DNA of 64,000 nucleotides from contig CM049322.1 in assembly GCA_026874595.1 (NCBI GenBank), positions 10,504,400 to 10,568,399 on the forward strand, in the 5' to 3' direction. Made by a program: the position numbers and the translations under genes. Positions 1 through 12,474 of this stretch are shown piece after piece; the first letter of the stretch is position 1, and every line of letters begins with the position of its first letter. Below the pieces are notes generated by a model that worked only from the letters and a program-made list of their open reading frames with translations, did no database searches and was not told the DNA's origin. Source of the stretch: Sipunculus nudus (taxonomy: Eukaryota; Annelida; Sipuncula; Golfingiida; Sipunculidae).

Positions 1-81
1 CCGCCTCCACGTGCTCGGCTGTGTTACTTTCAGACTGTGGTAATTGTCCTGCAAGATGGTTTGACACGGAATACCACCCAG
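1..81 (-). CDS. HNMT-like: HNMT-like gene, third exon (cut by the window edge)
   Basis: After the acceptor TTTTGTCACAG (82-92), the frame continues from the split Ser codon as SGWYSVSNHLAGQLPQ, corresponding to the SGWDKLWKKYGSRFP part of human HNMT. It stays open to base 1. Too short to stand alone, but the acceptor, phase and homology agree. Confidence 0.7.
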   Translation of the reverse strand, partial: MGGIPCQTILQDNYHSLKVTQPSTWRR

Positions 82-892
82 CTGTGACAAAATATGTAAC
101 CCTCATTGAGATTTTGAAAGAAAATATACAGCATTATACATTATTTGACTCATATGTATATTGGAACGAAAATTGAATGTACACTGTGATATCTCAAACG
201 TGTCAAGCCTCCATAATGCAATTTATTATATTTTGCATATCTATCACCATTGTATTCATATTCCACTGAATAAGGTATGACCCATCTAAACTTTCACAAT
301 TTTCTGATGATAAAAATAAGGTTTTTAAGAAGTTTTTTTTTTTATTTTTTTTTAGCAAATTTTCGAAATTTTAAAACACATATGCCTCTTCTCCAACTAA
401 AGAAAAATAGTCCATAGAAAATAACACTTATAAAAAAGTTTCAGATATATATTTAGTATTTCGTTTCAGTCACCACTATTTGTGCAATATATACTTACAT
501 CCACCAGTGTCTGTTAGAGCAACTATCGACCCTCCGGGCGCAGTAATTCCGAAATATTTTCGCAGTGTTGATGCCAAATCCCTACCAACAAAATACAATG
601 AATGGACGAAAATAATTAAATCAAATGTTTGTTTTGCATGGCCTGACTCAAGAAATTCTTCTGATTTAATCTGTAACATGTTAAATTCCACATCCGCGTA
701 TTTTGGGTTGTTGGCAATGTTAGATCTGAATCGAGTCATCTGTATTGGACTCGGTTCCACAGACGTGTACTGAACCGGACGACCAGTCGATAAGATGTAG
801 TCCAGGATAACTTCATCCGGATCCCCTAATAAAATAGTGTTACAGAAAAAAGCACGCATAAACACTGTTGATATATAAGCAGAGTATATGCA

Positions 893-958
<66 letters not shown>

Positions 959-2003
959 TATATGTAAATTTTTAATATTACAGTTACAGTTTAGTTGTTT
1001 TAGTTTTAGTTTTCATTTTTTGATATTTATATAAAGATAACTAAAGTTTACCTCTTATTACTATTTCTATCACAGGGGTATCTATCACTTTTACTTTTTC
1101 TGTTACTGATATAGAAAGATATTATAGTCAAGTTAGTGTATTATTTATGAGATTGAACTATTTAAAGTCTTAACGAGAATTATTTTTAACAAAAAAGTAT
1201 TACACTATATATTTTTAGGTGGTTAGAAACGCTAATACCTATCATGAGGATGCATATATGATCTGATCACTGTTGTTTTTTTTTTCTTGCACGTATATTT
1301 TTATTTCATTACAGATGTCAACTTGTTGACATATAAGATCAGAAATGCTGGGTATACTTCTGAATGTGCACATGGGTCATGGTTGAAGGAAATGATGCAC
1401 GTAACAATAATTATATATCATCAATCGTTTACAGAAGCCTTTGTTTACAGTCAGCACACTTTAGGCTATCACTGGACTAAAAATAGTATGTTCAGTATTC
1501 TTTGCTCAAAAGCTGAATGACCAACCACACCAATCACTGCAGATTACAACTCGTTTGTGTAAAACTTGAAAATAATAACCATGTGTTGATATATAATTGT
1601 ATAATGAAAAAATGGCTCTTGTTTTCACACAATTTAAAATATTTTTATGAAATAAACTAATAAATAATCAACATTCGAATTTCCATATAAACACATTTTA
1701 TTCAAGTTAAATTCAAAAGAGTCTCATAAGAAGTTTAAATTAAAAAATCACATTGTGTGAGCAGTTGCGGTTTTAGCCACTTAAATACAATGTATATTAT
1801 ATGTATTCGAATGAGTTCAATAAGAAATACATACCAGGTCCACTTCCAACCGAAAGGATGCTTATATCTCCTGTCTCTTTCTTGAATATGGTTCTTGGGC
1901 TATGGTTTAATACATTCTTAAGCCATTCTTTGCTTGATTCCAACTGGTTCGAATATTGGTAGTAAACATGGAGATCATCGTCGTAACCTGGGTACATTTC
2001 CAT
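1..2003 (-). CDS. HNMT-like: HNMT-like N-methyltransferase gene, 5' three exons (partial at left edge)
   Basis: A SAM-dependent methyltransferase of the histamine N-methyltransferase type, which in vertebrates methylates the imidazole of histamine in the cytosol. The coding exons on the minus strand are 2003-1835, 825-499 and 81-1 and continue off the window. Both introns have GT-AG ends and fall in phase 1, so the frame runs through. The joined protein reads ILSVGSGPGD across the first junction (SAM-binding glycine loop, residues about 49-58), then SVEPS (the acid after motif I, matching VEPS of human HNMT), DLIIFVHSLYFV, and GGSIVALTDTGGSGW across the second junction, matching the SGSSGW region of HNMT. 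About 192 residues are visible of a family length near 290-300. The enzyme class is seen clearly. The substrate is inference, because invertebrates carry many HNMT-like paralogues (carnosine-type methyltransferases are alternatives). Confidence 0.85.
499..825 (-). CDS. HNMT-like: HNMT-like gene, second exon (core Rossmann fold)
   Basis: The acceptor is TTATTAG before GGGATCC at 825 and the donor is GGAT|GTAAGTAT at 498. The exon holds the second half of the SAM loop (DPDEV), the VEPS acid motif, the central strand DLIIFVHSLYFV and the strand leading to TDTGG. The open frame extends past both splice sites, but the splice-consistent boundaries restore alignment with HNMT at both junctions. Confidence 0.85.
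892..955. repeat. (CT)n-(AT)n compound microsatellite
   Basis: About 13 CT repeats run directly into about 19 AT repeats, inside the first intron of the HNMT-like gene. Confidence 0.95.
1835..2003 (-). CDS. HNMT-like: HNMT-like gene, first coding exon
   Basis: Encodes residues 1-57, beginning MEMYPGYDDD and ending in the SVGSGPG loop. The donor is CCTG|GTATGT. An in-frame stop lies seven codons upstream of the first ATG, so this ATG or the one two codons later is the likely start. It aligns with the N-terminal helical part of HNMT ahead of the Rossmann fold. The C-terminal extension read past the donor (to 1797) is intron. Confidence 0.8.
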
Positions 2004-2075
2004 ACCTCCGTAGTTTTGGAATTGTTATATTCCGTACTTTGTCAATTTGTCTTTCGGTACACCTGTACAATAAAC

Positions 2076-2086
2076 GATTATATATA
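2076..2086 (-). promoter_or_regulatory. possible TATA box of the HNMT-like gene
   Basis: On the minus strand GGTATATATAATC lies about 75 bases before the ATG at 2003, a plausible TATA position if transcription starts near 2050. In AT-rich DNA such matches occur by chance, and an alternative is an intron acceptor at TTTATTGTACAG just downstream. Confidence 0.25.
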
Positions 2087-2103
2087 CCTCGAATTTGTTA
2101 CTT

Positions 2104-4985
2104 TGTATATGTTATCTGATAGTGGGAGGTTTACTTAATCATGCAAACTAAACAAAGTGCATAGTGCATTTCCGAGATTATTTATATACCTCGATTTTTT
2201 TCATTATATTTCTTTTCTGATCACGATGTTCGAGACGTATGTTTACTATTAATGTGGGCTACGAGAATATTATGTTACGAGTTATTTTTGCGCCCCCTTG
2301 TGGCAACTACGTGTATAATGTGTGTGTGACGACTATGGCAGCCATTAAATGTGTTAACTGTTAGGCTCCTCGTTGGTGGAGCGGTTGTGTCTTGTTCATA
2401 GAATAACATCCTAGAAACACACAGGGCCAACGTAATTATACCAACGACACAAAGTGTACAGTTCCTTTGCATAAATTCTTCATCGTATTAATTTCAAAAC
2501 CAGAAATAAAAATATACACCGTATGAGCCATGACGCTCGTTTAATTTGAAACCAAGAGAAGGGGGAAGTTAAAGCTTGTAAAACAAATGATATCATTGAA
2601 ATATGATAATAATTTGGTCTGAAAACATGTTACGCTTTTCTATAAGCAGGTTTGACCATTTTTATGAAGTTATGCTGTTGGGGCAACTTTCTCTTAATCT
2701 GCATTATTGTATATTGTCTTTAGATAGTGTCAAACCTCTTGGTGGGGGAACATGCTGCTACAGCCCCATTTAAACTTTGAGGCAAAATCGCCCCAGATTT
2801 AGGCAAAATCTGAGGTGTGCGGCATCCCTGTAAAGTCCCCGTATGCTCCTCATATGGGACCCTTAATGAGCTGACCAACTGTATCATCTGGTTATCAAAG
2901 GCCGCATTGACAGCTTGGGTGGAGGCTTAAAGTAGTACACGAGGATAATTCTGAGAAATTTGGTCTTTCATTTGAATGTTAATTGACAGATCGCTCAGGT
3001 TCTGAGGTGCACAAACGTGTTAACACAAAGGACCTATCGGTACCTGCTGGGACGTGAAGTTTATTCTTACTTTGTCCAAAAAATGATAGTTGTACGTGTT
3101 GCAATGTGCACCGATACCTGTAAATGTAATTAATAAAAAAAATACAAGTAAAACTGCATAGAGCAGAAATGTTGTATCTGCCGAAAAGCATTTGGTTAAG
3201 CAACGGAATAAAAGACATCCCCTGAGCCCCGATGCCTTTCATTGCGCTACGTTAGTTGAGCTCGAAGCAAGATCAGTGCGAGTTGCAAGATGCATCTTGT
3301 TGCTTGCCGAAAATTTAAGTTAGTTGACATTCTTAATCGTTAAACAGTGAAAAGGAGTTTCATCGGAACCATCAAATTCCCAGTAACCTTATACGACGAC
3401 ACATAATCTAAACTCGGATCTTTTAATATCAGATACACAAAATATGATTTTTACACAACATATCCTCTTTAATTTATGGGCGTAACCCTGTTTTGACAAT
3501 TCCCAAAATCAACCAACACACGTTAGTTATTTTCCAGACTAAACCTATGGTTAAATGTAGTCTATTCATGAAGTATGAACATGTATAAGATGATATTTAC
3601 AATATAAACTACATGGAGATATGATTATGAAACCGCTGGTCTGTTTGAATGCTGCATAGTTAATAGTATATATAAAACAAAATCCCTTTGAACATTTATT
3701 TATAACCCACACGCATACTTGTTAGGCGCGATGATTTTGCCATATTTAACTGATCGGATAGAATTGTGATCTTTGTCATTTTTACTTACAATTATCTCCG
3801 TGACTGTATCCTATAAAGCGTCCTGTTGTTCCTAGAATGGCAATATAAAATAATAAAAAAATAATCATTCATGGCCAAGGTCTAAATATATCATGCCTAA
3901 ACATATCAAAACATTTCATTATGACTAATTATCCGGTGTAAATTGAGCAGACTCATTGAGGTATGTAAAAATCTGCATTAATAAAATTCTGATTGATTTT
4001 TTATTATCATTGATTAATTACTCTTTCAATATCAACGTGTTTTATGTACCCAAATCTCTAAAATCTGCAATATTTTAAATACTCAATTGCACATCAGAAA
4101 AATATGTATTACCTTAAGTTAAAGAGTCACAAATGATCAAAGTGAATGTGGCGTGCATGTTTATTAATAAGAATTAGTTTTGTTCAAGGTACCATTTTTT
4201 ATTGGGTGCATATACTAATTAATAAATTTTCCTGTCATTGAGGTTTATTTTTATAATAGTTTATTCTAAATAAAGATGCATTATTAACAATACTCTCACT
4301 TTGATCAAGATGTTAATCATGGATATAGCATTGTGTACATTTCCTGCAGGTAAAACAATTGAACATTTCGGTTTCACAGACCAGATATACTGTTGCGGAT
4401 GTCAAATGAATCAACGCAAGTTGTGACGCATACACCTTTATTGAGGACAAACAAGCTTATCACGCACGTCGTGCATAGGATAAAAATGGAAAAAAAGGCA
4501 CAAAAGTGATGAAACTAAGAAAAAAAATATGTGGTAATAAAACAAATGTTACAGCATGCACAAATTGATAAATACACAAAATATGACAGAAAATAAAGCT
4601 TGGAATGCATACATCATCATATATCAAATATATCTCCAAATACCATTGGTTACACACCCAAGACAATCCACATCTGATTTTGTAAACTCCCATATTTAAC
4701 AGAGAATCCAATATACATACACGTCTATGGATGCACGGTTAATGTTATGAATATGGGAATATCGGAAATATTGCAACTTACAGCATAGAGCTATCGCAGG
4801 GCAGTTAACCGATCAGGGCCTAGCGTGGTTCCAATAACACAGAAACTCCTACACAAAATTAAAAGGCTGATTCAATTTTAAAAATACCCATTGAAAATAC
4901 CAATTTATAGGTATATATTTAAAGTTGCATTGGCGAAATTCCGGAATGGTCATTTTTAACAAGATTCCAACCCGGATGCATTAAG
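2104..4985. other. no gene recognised
   Basis: AT-rich, stop-rich DNA. The few short open frames lack domains, splice context or composition that would support coding. Confidence 0.5.
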
Positions 4986-4989
4986 AAGC

Positions 4990-5430
4990 AATTACAGAAG
5001 CTGGTACAGAAAAAGCACACTTTTGAACAAAGAAACTGGCAAGAAACACAAGCGAAAGCGCAGTAAAACAATGCACAACTACTGTAAGTATAGCGGCAAA
5101 CCAGAACATGAAGAGAGAAGTGCTCCGCCTGCGAATTTGTGTGCACCAAGTGTAAGAAACGTTATCGATTGGCAATAGTGACAAGCGAAACAGGCCATAC
5201 AGTGCAGGCCAACATCATGTCGGGGAGGAATTAAAACATACAGTACATGGCAAAACGTCAGTGCTAACACACACAAGTGACAGAACTGAGACACTTTGCT
5301 TACAACTTGACTTGAGAGCTACATGCAGCACCGTGCCATTGAATCATTATCAGAAACTCACCGATCAACCGCCGAAACCTTCAGCAACCAAGCTAAAGCT
5401 TTTCACGGATCCACCGTTCTGACAATCGCA
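4990..5430 (+). pseudogene. decayed Ty3/gypsy-like retrotransposon fragment (Gag zinc knuckle to protease region)
   Basis: Two frames joined by a shift near 5110 read like the end of a gypsy Gag: a basic stretch, CKY, then EKCSACEFVCTKCKKR (5115-5162), which resembles the conserved zinc-knuckle pattern of molluscan and echinoderm gypsy elements. Farther on, 5320-5420 reads VPLNHYQKLTDQPPKPSATK, similar to the segment after the active site of retroviral-type aspartic proteases. The frameshift, missing cysteine and histidine ligands, internal stops and absence of RT or LTRs show an old dead fragment. Family assignment is by eye and uncertain. Confidence 0.35.
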
Positions 5431-6850
5431 AAGATGAATCTGAAATGACGAGTTCAGTGAGCAATCAGTACTTATGTACCGAGTTCGTTCCGCAGTTCAG
5501 AGTCCGGAGATGCATGTTTTGAATAATAAGATATTTCTAACACTCTATGGAGTGCATACTTGAGACTAAAGAAACAGTATCAAGTAATGGTTAATAGTGT
5601 GTACCAACCACTTGACAATGGAAAACATGCCATGTGTGTAACATGTTAGGAATTTTAAATCACTCAGTGAACCAGGTGCAAATACCAATAGTGCCTGTGT
5701 TACACTCCTTAAACAGTTACAAAATGTAACAGTATTTATAACTTTCGTCATATAAGTCAAGAGTATTTCTTGGGCTCGTGGCACATATTCCCCGTTTTGC
5801 GTCCCTGTTTGCACTGGCGCATCCTGGTGTTCTTATACTACGGTCGACCACTGTTTTGAATCTAAAACCGGGTTGAATTCTGTAATGACGGTCTTTCTAA
5901 GGCTTAGGCCTTGGCCCTTTACTCCTGCTTAGGCTCTCCTATGAGCTAGTTACGGTTCCAGTAGGGTTATGGAATGGTTTTCAGCAGATTATCCTCGGTT
6001 ATCCACGGCCCAAAGAGGGTTCCATTAGGTCACTAGTACGGTCGCCCCCGTTTTGGCAGGGCGCCAGTGCAGCATGAATATGTTTACTGAGTTCACTAGG
6101 GTCCAATACGGTGCTTACCGGAGGCCACACGGGCTTACCCCGAAATAATGAATACTTATTTTGCTAATTGATCAATCAATTTTAATGATTTTTGTACTGT
6201 AATAAGCATCTATAACAATTAGAAATATCCTCTTTCATTTATTTTTCTGACAAACATTTATTGAAGAAAAAAAACAACAACAGAACTATGCATTTATGCA
6301 ATATTGATGTCTGTGGCATATAAAAATCAGGGAAACTGGCTGCAACGATCTAATCATTACAGCAACATTACAACAGGAAGTTTATTCAGGAAAAGGAGGC
6401 CTGGGCCTGTAGATCTAATTAAGAGTATACAAATCTTCTTACATTTAAACAGCTGTAACATAATGTTACTTAATTAACATATATGTATGTGTACTGGTGG
6501 CTTTTATCACACAAATATAACTTTATTGTTTTAACATTAAAGACTTGCAATTTGTCTTTTAATAACTGAAAAATGTAACTAAAATTTACTAAAGTATATA
6601 ACACAAAAAAAAATAAATAAATACACTTAATGGAAACATTAAACAGTTTTTTTACACATTCCCCTCATAGTTACAACATCGGGTGTATTCTCAAGGTATA
6701 TTATGTAATCAAAGTTTATATTTTGTAATCAAAATCATTACAGGAGATTACCATTATAATTGTAAAATACCTGCATCCCCATCACAATTACTAAATTTCA
6801 GAACATAATTATACACTACACTTCGTCATTCAATACAAAAATGAACTTTT
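5431..6850. other. no gene recognised
   Basis: AT-rich non-coding sequence with a more GC-balanced block at about 5820-6140 that I cannot assign. The right part may be the 3' UTR of the adjoining LINE fragment, which lies on the opposite strand. Confidence 0.4.
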
Positions 6851-6859
6851 AAAGATGAA

Positions 6860-7806
6860 CCCAAATATTGAGTAGGTTTCTTACAAAGTCATTTCATATA
6901 ATTTTCTCTTAATTTGAAACCATGATATTCATGTACTGCAAATCTGATTATTTCTTTTTCTTCACTTAAGTTAAAAACCCTTATAAAATTTTCCCTATTT
7001 GGTGCATGTAGACCCTTTCTCACATATTTTTCCCTCAAATCATTATATAACAAACATTCGTGTACAAAATGATACTCATCCTCTATTAAATTGAAATCAT
7101 GAATAATACCAAATTTACATATTCTTTCTACTCTATCCATTTGCGTATTTCTTCCCTTTTCAATCATCACATCATGACATGAACATCTCAATCTGGCTAG
7201 CGCTTGTTTATGCTTGGGATAAGTCACATACAATAAATATTTCTCCATTGAGAGCCTAGATTTAAAAAATCCATATAAATTTAATTTAGTATTTAATTCT
7301 ACATCACGAGACCAGTTTTGTACTGCCATATCAATAATTCTTTCCTTTATTTTAGCCAAAAATATTTTTATGTCTCATACTTCTTGATTCATCCACACAT
7401 ATCCGAAACCTGCGCTTCATATTATGCTTCTTATATGAGTAACCCAAGTTTTTTTTATTCATATCTAGATTAAACAGCATATTATATATACTTTTTGGAT
7501 ATCTATTTTTCCAGTTTTGTACTAATTTTGACCAATATTTTACACATCCTAATAACTGACCGATATACATTGGATGCCTTCAAATCTCTCCCAATAATGC
7601 CGGGTTCGGAGCTGAAGAGCTAATTTCATAATGTACTTGCGAAATTTATATTGCACCTTTTCAATTATTTCACATCTTTCATAGCCCCACAGTTCAGAAC
7701 CATATAATAATACCGGAGTGACCATACCATCAAGTAGATTAAATAGCTGGCTCACTGATAAACAATTATATTTCCTATAAAATTTTAATTTAATCCTGTG
7801 CCACAA
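6860..7806 (-). pseudogene. 5'-truncated, frameshifted LINE fragment (end of reverse transcriptase ORF2)
   Basis: Three overlapping minus-strand frames (7806-7549, 7570-7352, 7359-6889) read as one protein broken by two frameshifts. The first contains MVTPVLLYGSELWGYE, the signature just after the RT domain of many APE-type LINEs. The last contains IEDEYHFVHECLLYNDLREKY-like sequence, the usual C-terminal Cys/His region with one Cys missing. The frames end about 30 bp from the presumed 3' UTR. It is diverged from the intact LINE at 41.4-46.5 kb, so it is a different family. Truncation just before the YGSE motif fits normal incomplete reverse transcription. Confidence 0.8.
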
Positions 7807-7811
7807 GTGGC

Positions 7812-7872
7812 AAGTGATTTAAATCATGACCTCCCTGATGAAAAGCTATCCCCATTGAACTAGCGAGGAGTC
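7812..7872 (-). repeat. tRNA-like SINE head beside the LINE fragment
   Basis: The minus strand shows a pol III A-box match TAGTTCAATGG (7862-7852) and a weak B box TGATTTAAATC (7827-7817), spaced 36 bases. This is shorter than most tRNAs. It ends six bases before the LINE fragment on the same strand. No tRNA fold is intact, so this is a SINE head or tRNA relic rather than a gene. Confidence 0.4.
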
Positions 7873-8061
7873 ACAATGTCAGCTTTGTTTACTGATTTCA
7901 ATATACTCACTCGTTCTGACGAAGGCTTCAAGGCTAACTGAAAATTTAGCAACAGTCTGTGTATGTGATCTACATAATAAAATTAATTGAAATGTTGGCG
8001 TTGATGTCTCTCTCCTGTTTATGTAAACTGACTGTCATAAACAAGCACTCGAAGAATTTAG

Positions 8062-8063
<2 letters not shown>

Positions 8064-8129
<66 letters not shown>

Positions 8130-8145
8130 AGAGAGAGAGAGAATG
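8064..8145. repeat. (AT)n-(GT)n-(GA)n compound microsatellite
   Basis: About 48 bp of AT repeats, then about 18 bp of GT and about 14 bp of GA repeats. Confidence 0.95.
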
Positions 8146-8159
8146 TGTGTGTTTTGTAA

Positions 8160-11100
8160 GACGTAACAAGCAGTTATTTCGAACAGTTACAAGTGCACGT
8201 GAATTTTAAAATATATAAAAAAATATTCATACTTGGCTTTCGGCCGCGGCAAATCCTTTGGATCAATGTGATGTGTTAGGCCCTGCATTACACAGCCATG
8301 CTTCGATAATGCACATACATATAAGTGTTTCATAATATAGCATGTGTAAGATAAGAAACACTTTCTTCTGTGTTACTGTAAGGCTGTCACTGACAACTGA
8401 TACTTGCAAGGATATTAACATGGCTAAAACTGAAACTTGACTTGGCGGGATACAGAAAATTGTTTTGATTTATTCCGATGTTACACCTGGATACGCAGAA
8501 ATGTATTGCTAGAGGTTAACAACTGATAAAAGAAATAACTAACAAGCAAACCCATGTGCCATCTGCGCACAGTTGTTTTGTAAGGCATAGCATTGTTGTA
8601 TAGCCGATCCCTTCACCTACGCAAATACAGCTGCTCATTGTTCTTATGTATTGTCATAAAGCTATCGATATTTGGGAAATTAGTACCAACACAAGAAAGG
8701 CACTGTTGTTTATTTAATGCGCCTCCATGCAAATAAAGTAAACTGCACGCCAATCTTGGCATATGTTATGCCCACACAATGTTGCCACTGAGATAGCCAT
8801 AGGTTGATTTTAACTAGATTACATGGACATTAAGGGGAATACCCAAACATAGTTTAAACAATCGTCAATATTATATTCTGCACTTATGTTGCTGTTTTAC
8901 TGCACAATAATTGTATCTTTTTCGTATATTTTGTAAATACCCAAACCTAGTTTAAACTAAATTATACTGGTAAATGGGATATATATTCCGCAGAATCAAT
9001 GTAATGAATAGGCTTGCCTGACCAGTTTATAGAACTGGTTTGCTCCTTCGGCACAATGAATGGTATATTTTAATACAAAGAGAAATGATTTTTTAAATGA
9101 ATTTTACTCCTAATCTTCATGGAAAGATTCTTATTATTGACCATCAATCAAGGAGATCGACTTATGTTGAATAAAGAAATTACTTAGGGCATCGTAGATG
9201 TGACACAAAATATATTTTTACATATTGCATATATAACGTGTTAGTTGTATTATTAATATAGATGTATTGGCGAATGTATCAAGCGTTTCATGATACTTTC
9301 TGCAGCTCATAATGTGTAATCTATTGAAATATGCACATCTCTTTTTGCTATTATAATCAGAGGAAATTTATGTAGGTACAGTTGTAGGTCTTGCCCAGTT
9401 TGGCCTCAAACATGAATATGGACTATTTGGTAAAACGGTTGTAATTCAGTGTTAAGGCTAGAGAGATTAGACATGGTTTCATAGAGACAGAATCATGTTA
9501 CCTCTTGGGTCAAATTTAGCTAAACCAGTCCAGTGTACTGCTTTTGGTAGCATTATATTAGCTGTCAGTGTCTATACTACAGGCCTCGTCATACCTGGCG
9601 ACAGTTGCAGTCAAGAGGCTTTTAAAAACGTGTAACTAAGCCTACATTTTGTGGCATTGGCACCTTTTCCACCTTATGTATTCTCGTCAGAAATTGAGCC
9701 TTTTCCTGAAAATGAAATTGCTATGGTATCGTTAACAGCTCTCTGTTTGACAGGACTGGAGATTTGTTACAATTATATTTTGTTCATTTATATAAGGAGT
9801 CTGGATTAAGAAATTTTCATTTCATGGATGGAGACATGAATTGGATATAGTGGTGTAACCACTGTTCCATCTGTCTAGAAGTAAGAAATCGTCTTGGCGG
9901 TCAAAACGGCTGTTACATATATATTTACGTAAGGGTACATTTTAATTATAAAAAGAGAATAGACATTTTAATCACCCGGCTTTTTTTTTTTTTTGTTCGA
10001 TGGCTCTCATTCGATCAGATGTTTGGTCGTGTTTAAAAATGGAGCTGGATCAGACCGACTACTAAACATCCAGTAACCTTATTTTAATAATCAACCAAAA
10101 CCTGCAGATTACGTCTGCACTATTTTATTACAACATAAATTCTCAAAATATTCTCAATGACTATCATTTCTATTTTTGAAGCAGATTGACCAAATGATAT
10201 TGTTTTCACAGTGTAACAGTTGATATCACCTAATGCATTCAGTGAATTAATGTGGAATGTTCGATGCCTTCGAGGTGGGCAAAGAAATCGGACTGTGATA
10301 TATGACTGTATGACTTGTGCTTCAGAGATATCGTGGTAAGCCGGTGGCACTACCTCCGAAGATTAATGTACGACTCCCTGTTAAAATTGTCTGTGTACAG
10401 ATTTGCATGAATAAGGTGTTTTCTTTCTTCGAAAGACAAGGTTTTGTCTCGATACATAAGAACCTTCGACATTCTACTGGACAAAGCTGCAAATAATTGG
10501 CTAGAAAGCAACCTTTTTATATCTGCTACACGAAGACGACAGATCAAAATGGGGTCAATTTCAGATAAGGTATACATAGCTTATAATTACCATTATAAAA
10601 TAATAAAACTAATATATTTTTTCAAGGTGTCTATTTGTTATCATGAACATGATGAAGTGTTCACCCGTCTCGAACATTTTTGTGACGACGTTTCCTCGGG
10701 CACCCACCACAGCCATAAATATAGGAATTAGTATGTACTGCAATCCTGGGATAAAGTCCATGTAGATATAGAAAACATGATCCCGATGGCTGAAATATTC
10801 TCGAATTTTCTGTTAATCGTAATATCTGTACAGAAGTACAGCCAGAAATCAAATCTTATGGTGTACATACACAGTTCATGTAATTTAAATGCTCCTTTAC
10901 TATATCAACGCATAGCCTTTACAATTAAAGTGAGGAAACCATTAAATAGCAATGTTTTTTTCCTACACATTATGATTGGGGATTTTTAATCGAATCATAA
11001 TCCATTTTTAAAATTTGTCTACGTTATAGGTCTTTGTTATATATTTCAGTTATAAACGGCGGAATTTTCACAGTTCTATTTAATTCAGGACTAAGTCAGG

Positions 11101-11730
11101 ACTTGTTGGTACACTGTATAACATAAGAAACCCTCGTGGCGTCATAAAATATGTTACAATTTATGCCAGGGTAGCCATGTCAGCACAAATTTGGTTTATT
11201 GATCATCGGTTGATTCAATATCCTTAATATACATATTACGTTTCGTAGGGGATGTGTCACTTCTTACTTGCACCAGTGTTGTTTATCACAGTATGTTGAA
11301 AGGATAAGCCGCTCATTCACAAGTGTAATAGGCACTTGGCGAGAAGTGTTTAATATGACATCAGTGTTTCAGGTATCAATTAGGACCGTTGCACCACACA
11401 TTAGTTGGTAGATTGGGACACACATATGCCGAAAAGTACAATAATTATAACCTGCATGACAAGTGGAAGCAGTGTGAATTAAAATTAAAACACGGACATA
11501 AATAGTCTCCACTTTATCAGTATAACACAATATCGAACCTACAGATAAGTTTGCTCACAGTCTGATAATCATAGATAGTAAAATTTACGAATATAAATAA
11601 AAAAATCGTTCAGTTATATACATCATTTTGTAACTGACTCCTAATTCCGTAGGCCTTACACGTTTGTTCTAACAACTCAACCTGACAATTTCGCATGGAC
11701 AAAAACAAAATCCTAAACAAATAGACTGAA
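8160..11730. other. no gene recognised
   Basis: AT-rich sequence. Two abutting minus-strand frames (10577-10350 and 10350-10120) have fairly balanced amino acid composition and could be a frameshifted remnant, but they show no motif I know. Confidence 0.4.
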
Positions 11731-11731
11731 T

Positions 11732-11825
11732 TAATAATAATAATAATAATAATAATAATCCTAATAATAATAATAGTGGTGGTAATAATAATAATAATAA
11801 TAATAAAAATAATAATAATAATAAT
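11732..11825. repeat. (AAT)n microsatellite with interruptions
   Basis: Runs of AAT/ATA broken by short CCT and GTGGTGG interruptions. Confidence 0.95.
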
Positions 11826-12280
11826 GCGTGACCAGTGCGCACCCCAATTGTAGAATTAAAAGTAATTTTTCAAGTTTATACACGATAACCTCAGAAACGT
11901 GTTACTATTCTAATGTAGGAGGGATACACGTTTACCTTAGGTCAATAATGATCTCTGCACATGGCAGAGTTCAGATCACTGCATGTTTGAATGGCATACG
12001 TTCATATGTATTTCACGATATACGAGATAAGATTTTAGATGGCAGTTTTAATCTATCCAGCCGCACAAAATAGTGAGTTTTTAAATGCATGTTTTGTACG
12101 CTGCTCCCATGATCAAGATTTAATGCTGGTCAGGTTAATAAAGACAGAACACTTCCAAGTCAAACTAGATAATAAAAAATGTTTTAATTTGAAACCCTGT
12201 GATAATGAGCACAACCTTCCCGCTATCACACTATTCCCCTGTTGAGGACAGCAATCTACCCAACGCAGTAATTCAGTTGC

Positions 12281-12470
12281 ATTATCATTAGAAAAGTAAC
12301 CTACGAATGGCAGCAGAAGGAACAAAACCAGCGCAAAGCCATCATGCCATTCCGCTTCATAGGTCAACAAACACAATACAACCAGAAAGGGACTCTAGTT
12401 CCATTATCATTACTCCAGTGACCTAGAGATGGCAGCACATCAACACAACAACACAAAAACGACCCCCCCC
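12281..12470. repeat. imperfect direct repeat, about 122 bp apart
   Basis: ATTATCATTA followed by a GTRACCTA..ATGGCAGCA block occurs at 12281 and again at 12403. The two units are diverged. Confidence 0.4.
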
Positions 12471-12474
12471 CCCA

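Noticed and set aside
10120-10577. Two abutting minus-strand frames possibly forming one frameshifted protein
   Set aside because: Balanced composition but no motif, no convincing splice sites, and no recognisable family. Not enough to call a gene or pseudogene.
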